DNA of 64,000 nucleotides from Hymenobacter sp. CRA2 (GCF_002007105.1 NZ_MVBC01000018.1:1-64000); one strand, 5' to 3'; shown: positions 40,550 to 49,672, numbered from the stretch's first letter. The notes: generated by a model not told the origin, from the sequence alone. Numbers and translations are program-made.

Positions 40550-40763
40550 AACGGGCGGGTAAGCTGCGGCGGCCGCACCGAACGCGGCACCGAGCCCACA
40601 AAATTAGGCGTTGGTTGGGTAAGCGGCTATACGACCTTGGCGCGGAAGCGGCTCAACCGGCTACGGGCCTTGCGCCGATGAGTTCCGGCCCGCCGCTCCG
40701 CCCTAAGCTAGTCGCGCACGCGCAGCCGGCCCAACACCCGGGCGGGACCAAAAAATTCCGGTG

Positions 40764-41593
40764 CTAGCGGGCCAGCGCCCACTTGATGCGGGTGTAGGCC
40801 ACGCGGAAGCCATTTTTCTCGGCGTTGCGCTGCGACTGGCTGCCCGGCGCAGCCCCCATCATGGCCAGGCGGCAGCCCTGCGCGGCGGCATAGAGCAGGC
40901 GCGCCGCCAGCAGCGCCGATTGGGCGCCGCGTCGCCGGCCCTCGGGCACCGTGCTGGCGCTGGCCAGCAGGGCCACGTCGTCGTGGATAAACAGCCCGCC
41001 TGCGGCAATGGGCTGCCCATCCAGCTCGGCCAGAAAGGAGTGCGAACCAACGCTATGCGCCATGGCACTGCCGAAACCGACAATAAAATCAAACAACCCA
41101 GGCATTTCGGTGCTCCAGCCCGCGGCTCCAATGCGCGCCCACTGCTCGACCTCCCCGGGCCAATGAGGCGGGTGCGCAGCGGCGTCGGCTCGGCGGCTTC
41201 CGGCGCTTCCGACGCGGGCACCAAGGCTTGGTAGAGCACCGTTGTAAATTCGATGGGCTTGTAGCCGCGCTCCGTGAGCAGCGGCCACAGCGCCGCGTCG
41301 GCCAGTGGGCTGACCTCGTGCATCGTAGGGGCCTGCCGGCTCGTAAAAAACGCTTCGATATGGTCCAAATCGGCGGGCGTAACAGCGGAGAGGCCGAGGC
41401 CAAAGGTTTGGGTCAGCGGCGACTCCGGCCCGTCGAACAGAACGTACGCACCCGCTATTTCCTGCCAAACGGCACCGTGGGCCGGTTGCAGGCGGGCCCG
41501 CGCCTCCACGCTGGCGGCGTTGCTGCGGCCCTCGGCTCGCTCCAGCTTACAGGCCAAATCATAATCGGCAAAAGGCGTAACTAGCGGCGGCAT
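40764..41593 (-). pseudogene. GNAT-type acetyltransferase gene with a frameshift
   Basis: The N-terminal part starts at 41593 (MPPLVTPFADYDLACKLERA) and runs in one frame to about 41155 (TPLRTRLIGPG). The C-terminal part continues in another frame with EVEQWARIGAAGWSTEMPGL, VSHSFLAELDGQPIAAGGLF-like strands, and the acetyl-CoA-binding end ASTVPEGRRRGAQSALLAAR through GFRVAYTRIKWAL. The break is at the C4G3 run near 41153-41159; one extra base would restore a protein of about 276 aa. It is either a true mutation or a sequencing error. Family placement comes from the RRRGAQSALL acetyl-CoA loop. Confidence 0.75.
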
Positions 41594-41696
41594 GAGTGGT
41601 TTAGCGAAGAGAAGGCCCGGCACGCGGGCAGCGGCAAAATACGGCCCGAGGCTGCCGCGCAAGCAAGACGCTGCTTTTTTCGGCTTGCGGAAGGTG

Positions 41697-41704
41697 ATAC
41701 TTGC
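41697..41704 (+). promoter_or_regulatory. Candidate -7 element GATACTTG
   Basis: GATACTTG resembles TAnnTTTG and lies 36 bp before the sigma factor start, with a T-rich tract about 20 bp further upstream. Confidence 0.4.
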
Positions 41705-41740
41705 CCCGCGCGGCGATTAATCCATAGACCGTAAGCTCGT

Positions 41741-42340
41741 ATGAACCTCGTCGCACCCACCCCACCGGCCGCACGGCCCGCCGACGCCGCGGCCCTCCGG
41801 CAGGCCCTGCTCACCGACCGCACCGGCACGCTCACCCGCCTCTACCAGCGCACCTTCCCCATGGTGCGGCGCTACGTGCTGGCCCACGGCGGCACTCCTG
41901 CCGACGCTCAGGATGTATTTCACGACGCGCTCATCGTGCTCTACGAAAAGGCCGTGGCCGATACGCTCACGCTGACGGCTGCGCCCAGCACTTTCCTGGT
42001 GGCCATCAGCCGCAACCTGTGGCGGCGCGAGCTACAACGCCGCGGTCAGGCCCCGCTCACGGAGCTTACCGATGAGCAGGCCGAGCACCTGCCCGCCGAA
42101 CCCGAGGCGCCGGCCGAAGCAGCGGAATCGGTGTTGGCGTACGTGGCCCGGCTGGGCGAGCGGTGCCAGAGCATTCTGCTGTCGTTTTACTACTTCCGCC
42201 AGCCGCTGGAGCAGATTGCGGCCGCGCACCAGTACCGCAGCGTGCGCTCGGCCACGGTGCAGAAGTTTAAGTGCCTGGAGCGCCTGCGCCAAGCCGTGCG
42301 CACGGCCTGGGCCGAAACCGCCGACGTCCTAACCCGCTGA
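41741..42340 (+). CDS. ECF-type sigma-70 family RNA polymerase sigma factor, 199 aa
   Basis: Region 2 is seen in LTRLYQRTFPMVRRYVLAHG with GTPADAQDVFHDALIVLYEK, and FLVAISRNLWRRELQRR is the region 2.4 helix. The linker is acidic and Pro-rich (EQAEHLPAEPEAPAEAAE). Region 4 is CQSILLSFYYFRQPLEQIAA through SVRSATVQKFKCLERLR. It is expected to redirect RNA polymerase to a small regulon. The next gene starts 4 bp after its stop, so the downstream protein is its likely regulator. Confidence 0.9.
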   Translation: MNLVAPTPPAARPADAAALRQALLTDRTGTLTRLYQRTFPMVRRYVLAHGGTPADAQDVFHDALIVLYEKAVADTLTLTAAPSTFLVAISRNLWRRELQRRGQAPLTELTDEQAEHLPAEPEAPAEAAESVLAYVARLGERCQSILLSFYYFRQPLEQIAAAHQYRSVRSATVQKFKCLERLRQAVRTAWAETADVLTR

Positions 42341-42344
42341 TGCC

Positions 42345-42650
42345 ATGCGCCCCGAACTGACGCGCCTGGCGCGCATCGAGCAGCACCTGCTCCAGCCAAA
42401 TCCACCCTCCCCTGCGGAATCGGCCGCTTGGCAAACCGAGTGCCTGCTCGACCCTGAACTGCAAGCTGACGCCGAAGCGCAACAGCAGCTGTACCAAGGG
42501 CTGCAACTGGCCGGTCGCCGCCAGCTCCGCCGCGAGCTGCAGGGCATTCACCACCGGCTCTACGGCCCCGGCGCGGCCGGCTGGCTACATGCGGCCACCC
42601 ATGGCCTGCGCAGTCTGTTGCGGCGCTCGTTCGGCCGCGTCAGAGAATAG
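42345..42650 (+). CDS. Small soluble partner of the sigma factor, possible anti-sigma, 101 aa
   Basis: The gene starts 4 bp after the sigma factor stop, indicating cotranslation. The protein is helical, with RLARIEQHLLQPNPPSPAES and DPELQADAEAQQQLYQGLQL followed by a very basic C-terminal part (RRQLRRELQGIHHRLYG, RSLLRRSFGRVRE). No membrane helix and no zinc-type HxxxCxxC motif are present, so it is not a standard ZAS anti-sigma factor. The role is inferred from position only. Confidence 0.65.
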   Translation: MRPELTRLARIEQHLLQPNPPSPAESAAWQTECLLDPELQADAEAQQQLYQGLQLAGRRQLRRELQGIHHRLYGPGAAGWLHAATHGLRSLLRRSFGRVRE

Positions 42651-42748
42651 GCCTCTAGCCTCTTCTACTTTCCGGATTTCTGCCCTGGCAGCGCGGTTTT
42701 TGCCCGCCGCCGGCTACTGCATTGTCTTTCTCCAACCTCTTCTTTCCC

Positions 42749-43441
42749 ATGTCATCCACCACCGAATTCCGCCGCTTCGCCGTCGGACACCAGGGCCTGA
42801 GCGGCCTGCGCGTCGAGCAGTACCTGCACCACGTCGAAGGCCTGGCCCGGCCGTACGTGCAGAATATGACGCGCTCCGTTATCGAGGAACGGCCCACGCG
42901 CTTCGCCGAAATCGATGTGTTTTCGCGCCTGATCATGGACCGCATCGTGTTCCTGGGGCAGGCCGTCGACGACAACATTGCCAACATCATCGTGGCTCAG
43001 CTGCTGTTCCTGGAGTCGGTAGACGCGCAGAAGGACATTCTGCTTTACATCAACTCCCCCGGCGGGTCGGTGTACGCCGGCCTCGGCATCTACGACACGA
43101 TGCAGTACATCCGGCCCGATGTATCCACCATCTGTACCGGCTTGGCTGCCTCCATGGGGGCTTTTCTGCTGACCGGCGGGGCCATCGGCAAACGCTCGGC
43201 CCTGCCCCACGCCCGCGTGATGATTCACCAGCCCTCGGGCGGCGTGCAGGGGCCGTCGGCGGATATTGAGATTACCGCCCGGGAAGTGGTGAAGCTGCGC
43301 CAGGAGCTCTACAGCATCTACGCCGAGCGCACGGGCAAAACCTATCAGCAGATCCACGACGACTCGGACCGCGACTACTGGATGCGCGCCGACGAAGCCA
43401 AGGAATACGGCATCATTGACGAAGTGCTGCAGCGCACTTAG
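42749..43441 (+). CDS. clpP: ATP-dependent Clp protease proteolytic subunit, 230 aa
   Basis: The catalytic triad is complete: Ser in [11 protein letters not shown], His in [11 protein letters not shown], and Asp in [10 protein letters not shown]. The oxyanion-hole loop is [20 protein letters not shown], and the handle region is [20 protein letters not shown]. The N-terminus is about 25 residues longer than in E. coli, as is usual in Bacteroidota. The subunit forms the tetradecameric protease with ClpX or ClpA/C. No clpX is adjacent here, so this may be a stand-alone or second copy. Confidence 0.93.
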   Translation: MSSTTEFRRFAVGHQGLSGLRVEQYLHHVEGLARPYVQNMTRSVIEERPTRFAEIDVFSRLIMDRIVFLGQAVDDNIANIIVAQLLFLESVDAQKDILLYINSPGGSVYAGLGIYDTMQYIRPDVSTICTGLAASMGAFLLTGGAIGKRSALPHARVMIHQPSGGVQGPSADIEITAREVVKLRQELYSIYAERTGKTYQQIHDDSDRDYWMRADEAKEYGIIDEVLQRT

Positions 43442-43564
43442 CGCTGGCCGACAAGTGGCACAGACTGAAACAGGCCGTCATGTCGAATAGGCACTTAGCA
43501 TTGGCCGAACTACGAGCTGTCTTTTTACCAAATGACGGGCGTCTCCTGGCTGGGGCAACTCCGC

Positions 43565-43897
43565 TCAGCTCGTGGTCAGGTGCTGACGGTGAGTTTCGCC
43601 GAAACGGCGCAGCTCGTGCAGCAGCGGCAGCACGGTGTGGCCGTAGGGCGTGAGGGCGTAGCGCGTGGCTACGGGGCGGGTATCCAGGATTTCGCGCGCC
43701 ACCAGGCCGTTGAGCTCCAGGGCCCGCAGGTGCTCGGCCAAGGCTTTGGGCGTGATGCAGTCGAGGTGGGCTTCTAGCTCGGAAAAGCGCAGCGGCTGCC
43801 CGCACAGGCAGTGAATGATGGGCATGCGCCACCGGCCGCACACGACGGCCAGCGCATCCCAGATGGGGCGCAACTCCTGAGAATTGAGGGTCGACAT
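43565..43897 (-). CDS. HxlR-family winged-helix regulator, 110 aa
   Basis: The protein has the HxlR pattern: LAVVCGRWRMPIIHCLCGQP, FSELEAHLDCITPKALAEHL, LELNGLVAREILDTRPVATR and YALTPYGHTVLPLLHELRRF. The start at 43897 (MSTLNSQELR) was chosen, although 43933 is possible. HxlR proteins sense aldehydes, quinones or redox stress, often through an N-terminal Cys; here Cys lies in VVCGRW. It is divergent from a flavoprotein gene, which it probably controls through the direct repeats at 43899 and 44003. Confidence 0.9.
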   Translation of the reverse strand: MSTLNSQELRPIWDALAVVCGRWRMPIIHCLCGQPLRFSELEAHLDCITPKALAEHLRALELNGLVAREILDTRPVATRYALTPYGHTVLPLLHELRRFGETHRQHLTTS

Positions 43898-43898
43898 T

Positions 43899-44014
43899 GG
43901 GCTATACAAAGGGAAAGTAGCTCTCCAAAACACCAGCGCGCGGCGGGGCCGCGGGCGCTAGGTTTGCAAAGCCGGCTGCGGAGGAAAAAGTTTGCCCGCG
44001 GCGGGCTATACAAA
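43899..44014. promoter_or_regulatory. Two direct repeats GGGCTATACAAA in a divergent promoter region
   Basis: The 12-mer occurs at 43899-43910 and again at 44003-44014, same orientation, 104 bp apart. One copy abuts the hxlR-like start codon and the other lies 18 bp before the flavoprotein start. They are good candidates for HxlR-type operators. Confidence 0.55.
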
Positions 44015-44032
44015 CCTACTTTTTTCCTACCC

Positions 44033-44941
44033 ATGCCTTCCGACTTTCCTTACGACGTGCTCATCATCGGCGGCAGCGCCGCCGGCCTGAGCGCCGCCAC
44101 CACCCTCGGCCGCGCCCGGCGCCGAGTGCTGGTGCTCGACGCTGGCCAGCCCTGCAACCGCCCCGCGCCCCACTCCCACGGCTTCCTTACCCGCGACGGC
44201 ATGCCGCCCGCGCAGCTCACGGCCGTGGCGCGCGAGCAGCTCGGCACGTATCCCACCGTCGTGCTGCAGGCCGGCATAGCCGTGCGGGCCGAAGCCCACG
44301 CGAGCGGCTACCGGGTTACAACGGCCGAAGGCGCGACTTACGCAGCCCGCAAGCTGCTGCTGGCCACGGGCCTGCACGACGAGTTGCCGCTCATTCCGGG
44401 CTTTGCCGAGTGCTGGGGCCGCTCGGTGCTGCACTGCCCGTACTGCCACGGCTACGAGGTGCACAGCCAGCCGCTGGGCGTGCTCGGCAACGGCGACGCG
44501 GGCTTTGAATTTGCCCGTCTGATTCACCAGTGGAGCCCCGATGTGCGGCTGTTTACCAACGGGCCCACCACGCTCACTGCGGAGCAAACCGCCCTGCTCA
44601 CGGTCCACGGCATCGAGGTAATTGAAGCGCGGATAACCGCCATTGCGCACGAAGCGGGGCAGCTGCACCACGTGGAGCTTGCTGCTGGTAGCCGGGTGCC
44701 ATTGCGGGCCCTGTTTGCGCGGGTGCCGTTTCGCCAGTCCTCCGACCTGGGTGCCCGGCTGGGCTGCGAACTGACTGAAACCGGCCTGCTGCGCTGCGAC
44801 GAGTTCGGGCGCACCACCGTGCCGGGCGTGTACGCGGCCGGCGACAACAGCTCCCCGTTACGCCAGCTGATGGCGGCCGCGGCCAGCGGCATGAAGGCCG
44901 GCGCCTTTATCAACCACGACCTTATTGCAGCGGACTTTTAG
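44033..44941 (+). CDS. Thioredoxin-reductase-like FAD oxidoreductase, 302 aa
   Basis: Starting MPSDFPYDVLIIGGSAAGLS, the FAD-binding GxGxxG region is followed by the redox-active CPYC in LHCPYCHGYEVHSQPLGVLG. An NAD(P)-binding GNGDAGFEFA region and the C-terminal FAD motif TVPGVYAAGDNSSPLRQL complete the TrxB-like layout. It lacks an adjacent thioredoxin, so it may reduce another disulfide or small molecule. It is cytoplasmic. Its divergent HxlR neighbour suggests induction by electrophiles or redox stress. Confidence 0.9.
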   Translation: MPSDFPYDVLIIGGSAAGLSAATTLGRARRRVLVLDAGQPCNRPAPHSHGFLTRDGMPPAQLTAVAREQLGTYPTVVLQAGIAVRAEAHASGYRVTTAEGATYAARKLLLATGLHDELPLIPGFAECWGRSVLHCPYCHGYEVHSQPLGVLGNGDAGFEFARLIHQWSPDVRLFTNGPTTLTAEQTALLTVHGIEVIEARITAIAHEAGQLHHVELAAGSRVPLRALFARVPFRQSSDLGARLGCELTETGLLRCDEFGRTTVPGVYAAGDNSSPLRQLMAAAASGMKAGAFINHDLIAADF

Positions 44942-45166
44942 CCCCGAAGCAAGCAGGCCCGCGGACGCATTTCCTGGTTATCGGCAGCGGCCTGTGCGGT
45001 ATTTGGACAAATCGACAGAATGCCTTACCCCTCAAGCAAAAGCGGGCATAAGGGACTTGGGCAACCCCGTAAAATACCAGACAGTGGTTCGGCCAACCAC
45101 ATCCTGCCCCGGCCCGGGCCGTAAGTAGCGGCGCGGGCGCAGTTGTCGGCGCCGCGTCCTCTTAGT

Positions 45167-46465
45167 ATGCCCGAAGCATCTTCCCTTATCATTATCGGCG
45201 CCGGCGTGGCGGGCTTGCTCGCTGCCCGCGACCTGGCCCGCGCCGGCCGCCGCGTCGTCGTCCTCGAAGCCCGCGACCGGGTGGGCGGCCGCATCCATAC
45301 GCTGCAGCCGGCGGGGTTTTCGGCCCCCATAGAAGCCGGCGCCGAGTTTATTCACGGCGAGGCGCCCATCAGTCAGGCTTTGCTCCGGGAGGCCGGTGTG
45401 CCTTGGCACGATACCGGCGGGCAGGCCTACGAAGTGCAGCGCGGCCACGTGCAAGAGTCGGAAGAATCTATCGACGACATGCCGCGGCTGATGGAGCAAC
45501 TGCAGGCCTTGCAGCAGGACCTGTCGCTGGCCGATTTCCTGGCCCTCCACTTCCCTGCCGACACCGACGCGGAGCTGCGCGAACAGGTGACGCGCATGGC
45601 CGAAGGCTACGACGCGGCTGATCCGCAGCGCGCCAGCACCCTGGCCCTGCGCGACGAATGGGCCGCCGGCGGCGCCGAAGATTCGCCGCGTCCGCAGGGC
45701 GGCTACCGCCACCTGGTGGAGCACCTGCGGCAGCAGGCCGAAGCTGCGGGCGCCACCATCGAGCTGGCGGCCGCCGTGCGGTGCCTGCGGTGGCAGCCCG
45801 GGCAGGTAACGGCCGAGTGCGCCGGCGGCCGGCAGTACCAGGCCGCGCAGGCGCTGATTACGGTGCCGTTGGGCGTGCTGCAGGCGGCCGAAACCGAGCC
45901 GGGCCACCTGCGCTTCGAGCCGGAGCTGCCCGCGCAACGGGCCGCGGCGGCGCAGCTCGGGTTCGGCGCGGTGGTGAAAGTGCTGCTGGAGTTCGATGCC
46001 CCGTTCTGGACCGAGCAGTCGGCGCCAGGCCATTCGCTGCCGGAGCTGGGCTTCCTGTTCTCCGACGCCCCCATCCCGACCTGGTGGAGTCAGCTGCCCG
46101 ACGAGCGGCCTATACTAACTGGCTGGTTGGGCGGCCCGCCCGCGGCCGCGCACCGTACGGCTTCCGCCGAGGCCTTGGAGCAGTTGGCGCTGGAGTCGCT
46201 GGGGTATGTGCTGGGCACCACGCCCGAGTACCTGCGCACCCGCCTGCGCGGCGCGCACGTGGCCAACTGGGCCGCCGACGAGCGGGCCCGTGGCGCCTAT
46301 GCCTACGTCACCGTCGACACGCACCGGGCCCTGCCGGTGCTCAGCGCCCCCGTGGCCGACACGCTGTACTTCGCCGGCGAAGGCATCTATCAGGGCCCGG
46401 CCATGGGCACGGTGGAAGCGGCCCTGCACAGCGCCACCCGCGCCGTGCACTTGCTGCTGCCTTAG
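45167..46465 (+). CDS. Flavin-dependent amine oxidase, 432 aa
   Basis: The start at 45167 precedes the FAD motif LIIIGAGVAGLLAARDLARA and the VVLEARDRVGGRIHT block typical of monoamine and polyamine oxidases. The middle part holds the substrate domain (FIHGEAPISQALLREAGVPW, RPQGGYRHLVEHLRQQAEAA). The C-terminal FAD-closing motif is LYFAGEGIYQGPAMGTVEAA. There is no signal peptide, so oxidation of a primary or secondary amine probably occurs in the cytoplasm. The start context is moderately supported. It is a single gene. Confidence 0.9.
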   Translation: MPEASSLIIIGAGVAGLLAARDLARAGRRVVVLEARDRVGGRIHTLQPAGFSAPIEAGAEFIHGEAPISQALLREAGVPWHDTGGQAYEVQRGHVQESEESIDDMPRLMEQLQALQQDLSLADFLALHFPADTDAELREQVTRMAEGYDAADPQRASTLALRDEWAAGGAEDSPRPQGGYRHLVEHLRQQAEAAGATIELAAAVRCLRWQPGQVTAECAGGRQYQAAQALITVPLGVLQAAETEPGHLRFEPELPAQRAAAAQLGFGAVVKVLLEFDAPFWTEQSAPGHSLPELGFLFSDAPIPTWWSQLPDERPILTGWLGGPPAAAHRTASAEALEQLALESLGYVLGTTPEYLRTRLRGAHVANWAADERARGAYAYVTVDTHRALPVLSAPVADTLYFAGEGIYQGPAMGTVEAALHSATRAVHLLLP

Positions 46466-46638
46466 AGCTGATTTTTCCCGGTTGGTGCTGCTCAGGGCCG
46501 CTCCGACCGTTCCGACACCAGCGCCCTAAGCTCCCGCACGCCCTCCGAAGCCCCCTGGCAGTAGCCGCTTGCAGCGGACCGGGGCTCGTGGGGCGTTGCT
46601 TTTGGGAGCCGGCCGCCGCGCGGCGCCCGTGCTTTAGG

Positions 46639-46670
46639 TTTGGACAAGCCCGGCAAACCTCGCACCTTTG
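46639..46670 (+). promoter_or_regulatory. Candidate Bacteroidota promoter
   Basis: TTTG at 46639-46642 and CACCTTTG at 46663-46670, spaced 20 bp apart, fit the -33 TTTG / -7 TAnnTTTG pattern (C in place of T at the first -7 base). They lie 30 bp before the S1/P1-type gene start. Confidence 0.5.
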
Positions 46671-46699
46671 CCGTCTTGGTTTTTCCTTTTTCCGCCTTT

Positions 46700-47722
46700 A
46701 TGTTCTCGATTCGCCGTCGTTCCCGCCGTGGGCTTTTGGCTGCTGCTCTGCTCGTTACCGCTCCTTCGCTGCTGATGGCCTGGGGTACCTGGGGCCACCA
46801 GCGCGTCAACCGCGCCGCCGTGCTGGCCCTGCCGCCCGCCATGCGTACGTTCTTTTACAACCACATCGATTTCGTGGTGACGGAGGCTGTCATTCCCGAC
46901 TCGCGCAAGTACGTGCTCAACGACCGGGCCGAAGGGCCGCGCCACTACGTGGATCTGGAAAACTACAGCGAGGACCTGAATTCCATCCCGCGCACCTCGG
47001 CCGATGCGTACACCAAGTACGACGCAGCCCAGCTGGACAAGGAAGGCCGCCTGCCCTGGTACGTGCAGGACCTGATGACCAAGCTAACCGCGGCCATGAA
47101 AAAGCAGCACAAGGACGAAATCCTCTTCGTAGCGGCCGACCTCGGCCACTACCTCGGCGACGCTACCCAGCCGCTGCACACCTCCGCCAACCACGACGGC
47201 CAGAAAACCGGCCAGAAGGGCGTGCACGCCTTCTACGAGTCGCAGCTGGTGGAGCAATTCGGCCACACCTACAACTTCAAGCTCACCGAGCCGAAGCTGA
47301 TTGAGGACCCGACGGCCGAAATCTGGCGCCTGGTGCTGCAGAGCCACGCCGCCGCCGATACGCTGCTGGCCGCGGAAAAGCAGCTGGCCGCCGCCACCCC
47401 CGCCGACCAGGTGCTGGAAGCCAGCAATGGGCAGCCGCGCAAGAACATCTTCAACAGCACCTACCGCACCCAGACCTACACGGCCGCTTACCACCAGAAG
47501 CTGAACCGCATGGTGGAGCGCCAGCTGCGCACCGCCGCTCAGGCCACGGCCAACTTCTGGTACACGGCCTGGGTCAACGCCGGCAAGCCCGACCTCTCGA
47601 AGCTCGACACGCAGTACACCACCAAGAGCAACGAAAAGAACCTGAAGGCCGAGCTGAAGCTGCTGGAAAAAGGCAAGCTGGTGGACTTCTCCTCGTTCAC
47701 GGAGTTTCCGCAGGGCAAGTAG
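46700..47722 (+). CDS. Secreted S1/P1-type nuclease or zinc phospholipase C-like enzyme, 340 aa
   Basis: The signal peptide RRGLLAAALLVTAPSLLMA is followed by mature WGTWGHQRVNRAAV, in which the new N-terminal Trp and the next His are the zinc ligands diagnostic of the S1/P1 nuclease and phospholipase C fold. Further ligands are in HYVDLENY, ADLGHYLGDATQPLHTSANH and HAFYESQLVE. The enzyme probably carries three zinc ions and cleaves nucleic acids or phospholipids in the periplasm or outside. It is a single gene with a promoter at 46639 and a terminator at 47745. Confidence 0.88.
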   Translation: MFSIRRRSRRGLLAAALLVTAPSLLMAWGTWGHQRVNRAAVLALPPAMRTFFYNHIDFVVTEAVIPDSRKYVLNDRAEGPRHYVDLENYSEDLNSIPRTSADAYTKYDAAQLDKEGRLPWYVQDLMTKLTAAMKKQHKDEILFVAADLGHYLGDATQPLHTSANHDGQKTGQKGVHAFYESQLVEQFGHTYNFKLTEPKLIEDPTAEIWRLVLQSHAAADTLLAAEKQLAAATPADQVLEASNGQPRKNIFNSTYRTQTYTAAYHQKLNRMVERQLRTAAQATANFWYTAWVNAGKPDLSKLDTQYTTKSNEKNLKAELKLLEKGKLVDFSSFTEFPQGK

Positions 47723-47744
47723 TCCGCCGTCCTGCTAAAAACTG

Positions 47745-47781
47745 AAAAGCCCGGCCGCAGTTGATTGCGACCGGGCTTTTT
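47745..47781. terminator. Intrinsic terminator between convergent genes
   Basis: AAAAGCCCGG / CCGGGCTTTT forms a 10-bp perfect stem with further pairing inside, followed by TT. It lies 22 bp after the nuclease stop. Confidence 0.8.
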
Positions 47782-47801
47782 GCTGGCTGCTCAGCAGCGG
47801 G

Positions 47802-48446
47802 CTACCTGTTAATCAGCAACTGTCTATAACGATTACCCCATTCCTGATAGTGCGCATCGAGGTGCTGGCTGAAGTGCTCGGCCAGCGGCAGCAGCCGTTG
47901 ATAAATAGGCTCAAAATCCACGCCTTCTATGCGCCGGAAAGGCCGTAGCGGCGTCAGGTCCATTATGATACCCAGGGCCGCAGATTGAACCTGCTCGTTT
48001 TCATCATCGAGCAACCGTAGCAAAGCCGCCAGGGCTGGTTCGGTGGCTACGCTCATCTGGTGGTTACGGCCCAGAGCAAATGCGGCCATCAGCCTTTCCC
48101 GCCACTCCGGTGCCTCCGTAGCGGCCAGCAGGTGCGGCAGCGCGGTTTCGCCTACGATGTTCAGCCCCCAAATGGCGCGGTCGGCGACAGGGCTGTTTGC
48201 ATCCAGCAACCGCTCCATCAGCAAGGGCGCCAGCTGCGCCGCATGGGCCTGCATCAGCGTGGAGTAGTGCTTCACCAGCGCGGTCAGGGCAAAAAAGCGG
48301 ATATGGTCGTTGACATCCGGAATGCGAGCAACCAGCTCTGGAAAAAAAGCGGGCCGCGCGTCGTGTTCGGCCAGGTAGCGCACTGCCCGCAACTGTTCTT
48401 CTTTGCTCTCACTAGCCAAGTGGGCCTGGATTTCTTCGTCTTGCAT
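47802..48446 (-). CDS. HEAT-repeat-type hypothetical protein, 214 aa
   Basis: The protein is a chain of antiparallel helices with HEAT-like units: AVRYLAEHDARPAFFPELVA, IRFFALTALVKHYSTLMQAH, RAIWGLNIVGETALPHLLAA, RLMAAFALGRNHQ and PALAALLRLLDDENEQVQSA. It has no signal peptide. Such proteins usually bind other proteins. The C-terminal part (YQRLLPLAEHFSQHLDAHYQ) is unlike the repeats. It is probably its own transcription unit, upstream of the nuclease terminator. Confidence 0.85.
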   Translation of the reverse strand: MQDEEIQAHLASESKEEQLRAVRYLAEHDARPAFFPELVARIPDVNDHIRFFALTALVKHYSTLMQAHAAQLAPLLMERLLDANSPVADRAIWGLNIVGETALPHLLAATEAPEWRERLMAAFALGRNHQMSVATEPALAALLRLLDDENEQVQSAALGIIMDLTPLRPFRRIEGVDFEPIYQRLLPLAEHFSQHLDAHYQEWGNRYRQLLINR

Positions 48447-48491
48447 AAGTCACCGTATTGGCTGCAAGTAAGCGCTTTACCCATGAAAACG

Positions 48492-48524
48492 AACGGGTCG
48501 GCTCCGCTCAGGAGCCGGCCCGTT
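48492..48524. terminator. Intrinsic terminator of asnA
   Basis: AACGGGTCGGCTCC / GGAGCCGGCCCGTT is a 14-bp stem with one G-U pair and a 5-nt loop. It ends 34 bp beyond the asnA stop, on the side where the asnA transcript would end, and is followed there by TTTTC in the minus direction. Confidence 0.7.
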
Positions 48525-48557
48525 CCGGGGTCAAACCAAACTTGCTTCGCGGGCCGC

Positions 48558-49595
48558 TTACAGTAGCTCCACGCCCGTGCCCATCAGTTCCGCGCGCACG
48601 GCTTCGGGCCAGATGCTCACTTGCACTTCGCCGATGTGCGTCTTGCGCAGCATGAACATGGTCACGCGCGACTGACCAATGCCGCCGCCGATGCTCTCCG
48701 TGAGCTGTCCTTCGAGCAGCATTTTGTGGAAGGCCAGCTCGGCGCGCTCAGGGCAGCCGCGCAGGGCCAGCTGCTTGTCCAGGGCCGTCTTGTCGACCCG
48801 AATGCCCATCGAGGACACCTCAAAGGCCGATTGCAGGCCCGGGTGCCAAAGCACGATGTCGCCGTTGAGGCCGCGGCGGCCAGCTTCGGTTTCGGTGCTC
48901 CAGTCATCATAGTCGGGGGCGCGGCCGTCGTGGATTTCGCCGTGACTCAGCTCGCCACCGATGCCGATGATGAATACGGCGCCGTATTCCTTGGCTGCTT
49001 CGGTTTCGCGCTGCTTCACCGTGAGCGTGGGGTAGCGCTGCAGCAGCTCCTCGGCGTGGATGAAGGTGATTTGCTCGGGCAGCACCGGCGTGATTTCCGG
49101 GTACTCCTCGGCCACGCGCAGCTCGGTGGTGCGCAGCGCGTCGTAGATTTTGCCGACGGTTTCTGTCAGGAACGGAATGGTGCGCTGCTCGGGCAGGATG
49201 TGCTTTTCCCAGTCCCACTGATCCACGTAGATCGAGTGAATGGGCGAATAATCCTCATCGGGGCGCAGGGCGCGCATGTCGGTGAGGATGCCGCGGCCCG
49301 CGGGAATACCCAGCTCACGGAGGCGCAGGCGTTTCCACTTGGCCAGCGAGTGCACCACCACGGCGCGCTGCTCCTGCAGGGCCTTGATGGGAAACGACAC
49401 GGGGCGCTCCACGCCGTTCAGGTCGTCGTTGATGCCGGTGCCATCGAGCACGGCGATGGGCGACGACACTTTGGTGAGCTGCAGCTGACGCGCAAGCTCC
49501 TTGGCGAAGGTGTCCTTCACGAAGCTGATGGCTTCCTCGGTTTTGAGCAGCTCCGTGGAGCTCAGGGTGTGGGCGGAGGCGGTGGCCGTTTCCAT
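48558..49595 (-). CDS. asnA: Aspartate-ammonia ligase (asparagine synthetase A), 345 aa
   Basis: The enzyme makes Asn from Asp, NH4+ and ATP. It resembles class II aminoacyl-tRNA synthetases and is recognised by AISFVKDTFAKELARQLQLT, VSSPIAVLDGTGINDDLNGV, ERPVSFPIKA, YVDQWDWEKHI and GLNGDIVLWHPGLQSAFEVS. GGIGQSRVTMFMLRKTHIGE, near the C-terminus, carries the class II motif 3-like Arg. The start at 49595 (METATASAHTL) is preferred to an open frame extending upstream. Transcription probably starts near 49918 and runs through a leader with an Asn-codon attenuator. Confidence 0.95.
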   Translation of the reverse strand: METATASAHTLSSTELLKTEEAISFVKDTFAKELARQLQLTKVSSPIAVLDGTGINDDLNGVERPVSFPIKALQEQRAVVVHSLAKWKRLRLRELGIPAGRGILTDMRALRPDEDYSPIHSIYVDQWDWEKHILPEQRTIPFLTETVGKIYDALRTTELRVAEEYPEITPVLPEQITFIHAEELLQRYPTLTVKQRETEAAKEYGAVFIIGIGGELSHGEIHDGRAPDYDDWSTETEAGRRGLNGDIVLWHPGLQSAFEVSSMGIRVDKTALDKQLALRGCPERAELAFHKMLLEGQLTESIGGGIGQSRVTMFMLRKTHIGEVQVSIWPEAVRAELMGTGVELL

Positions 49596-49672
49596 AGTTA
49601 TTTGGGTTTTTATGTGTGTGAAAGTGTGTTTTCGGTTTGGATTTCCTGAAGTATTGGCAAGGCTCCGCCCGG

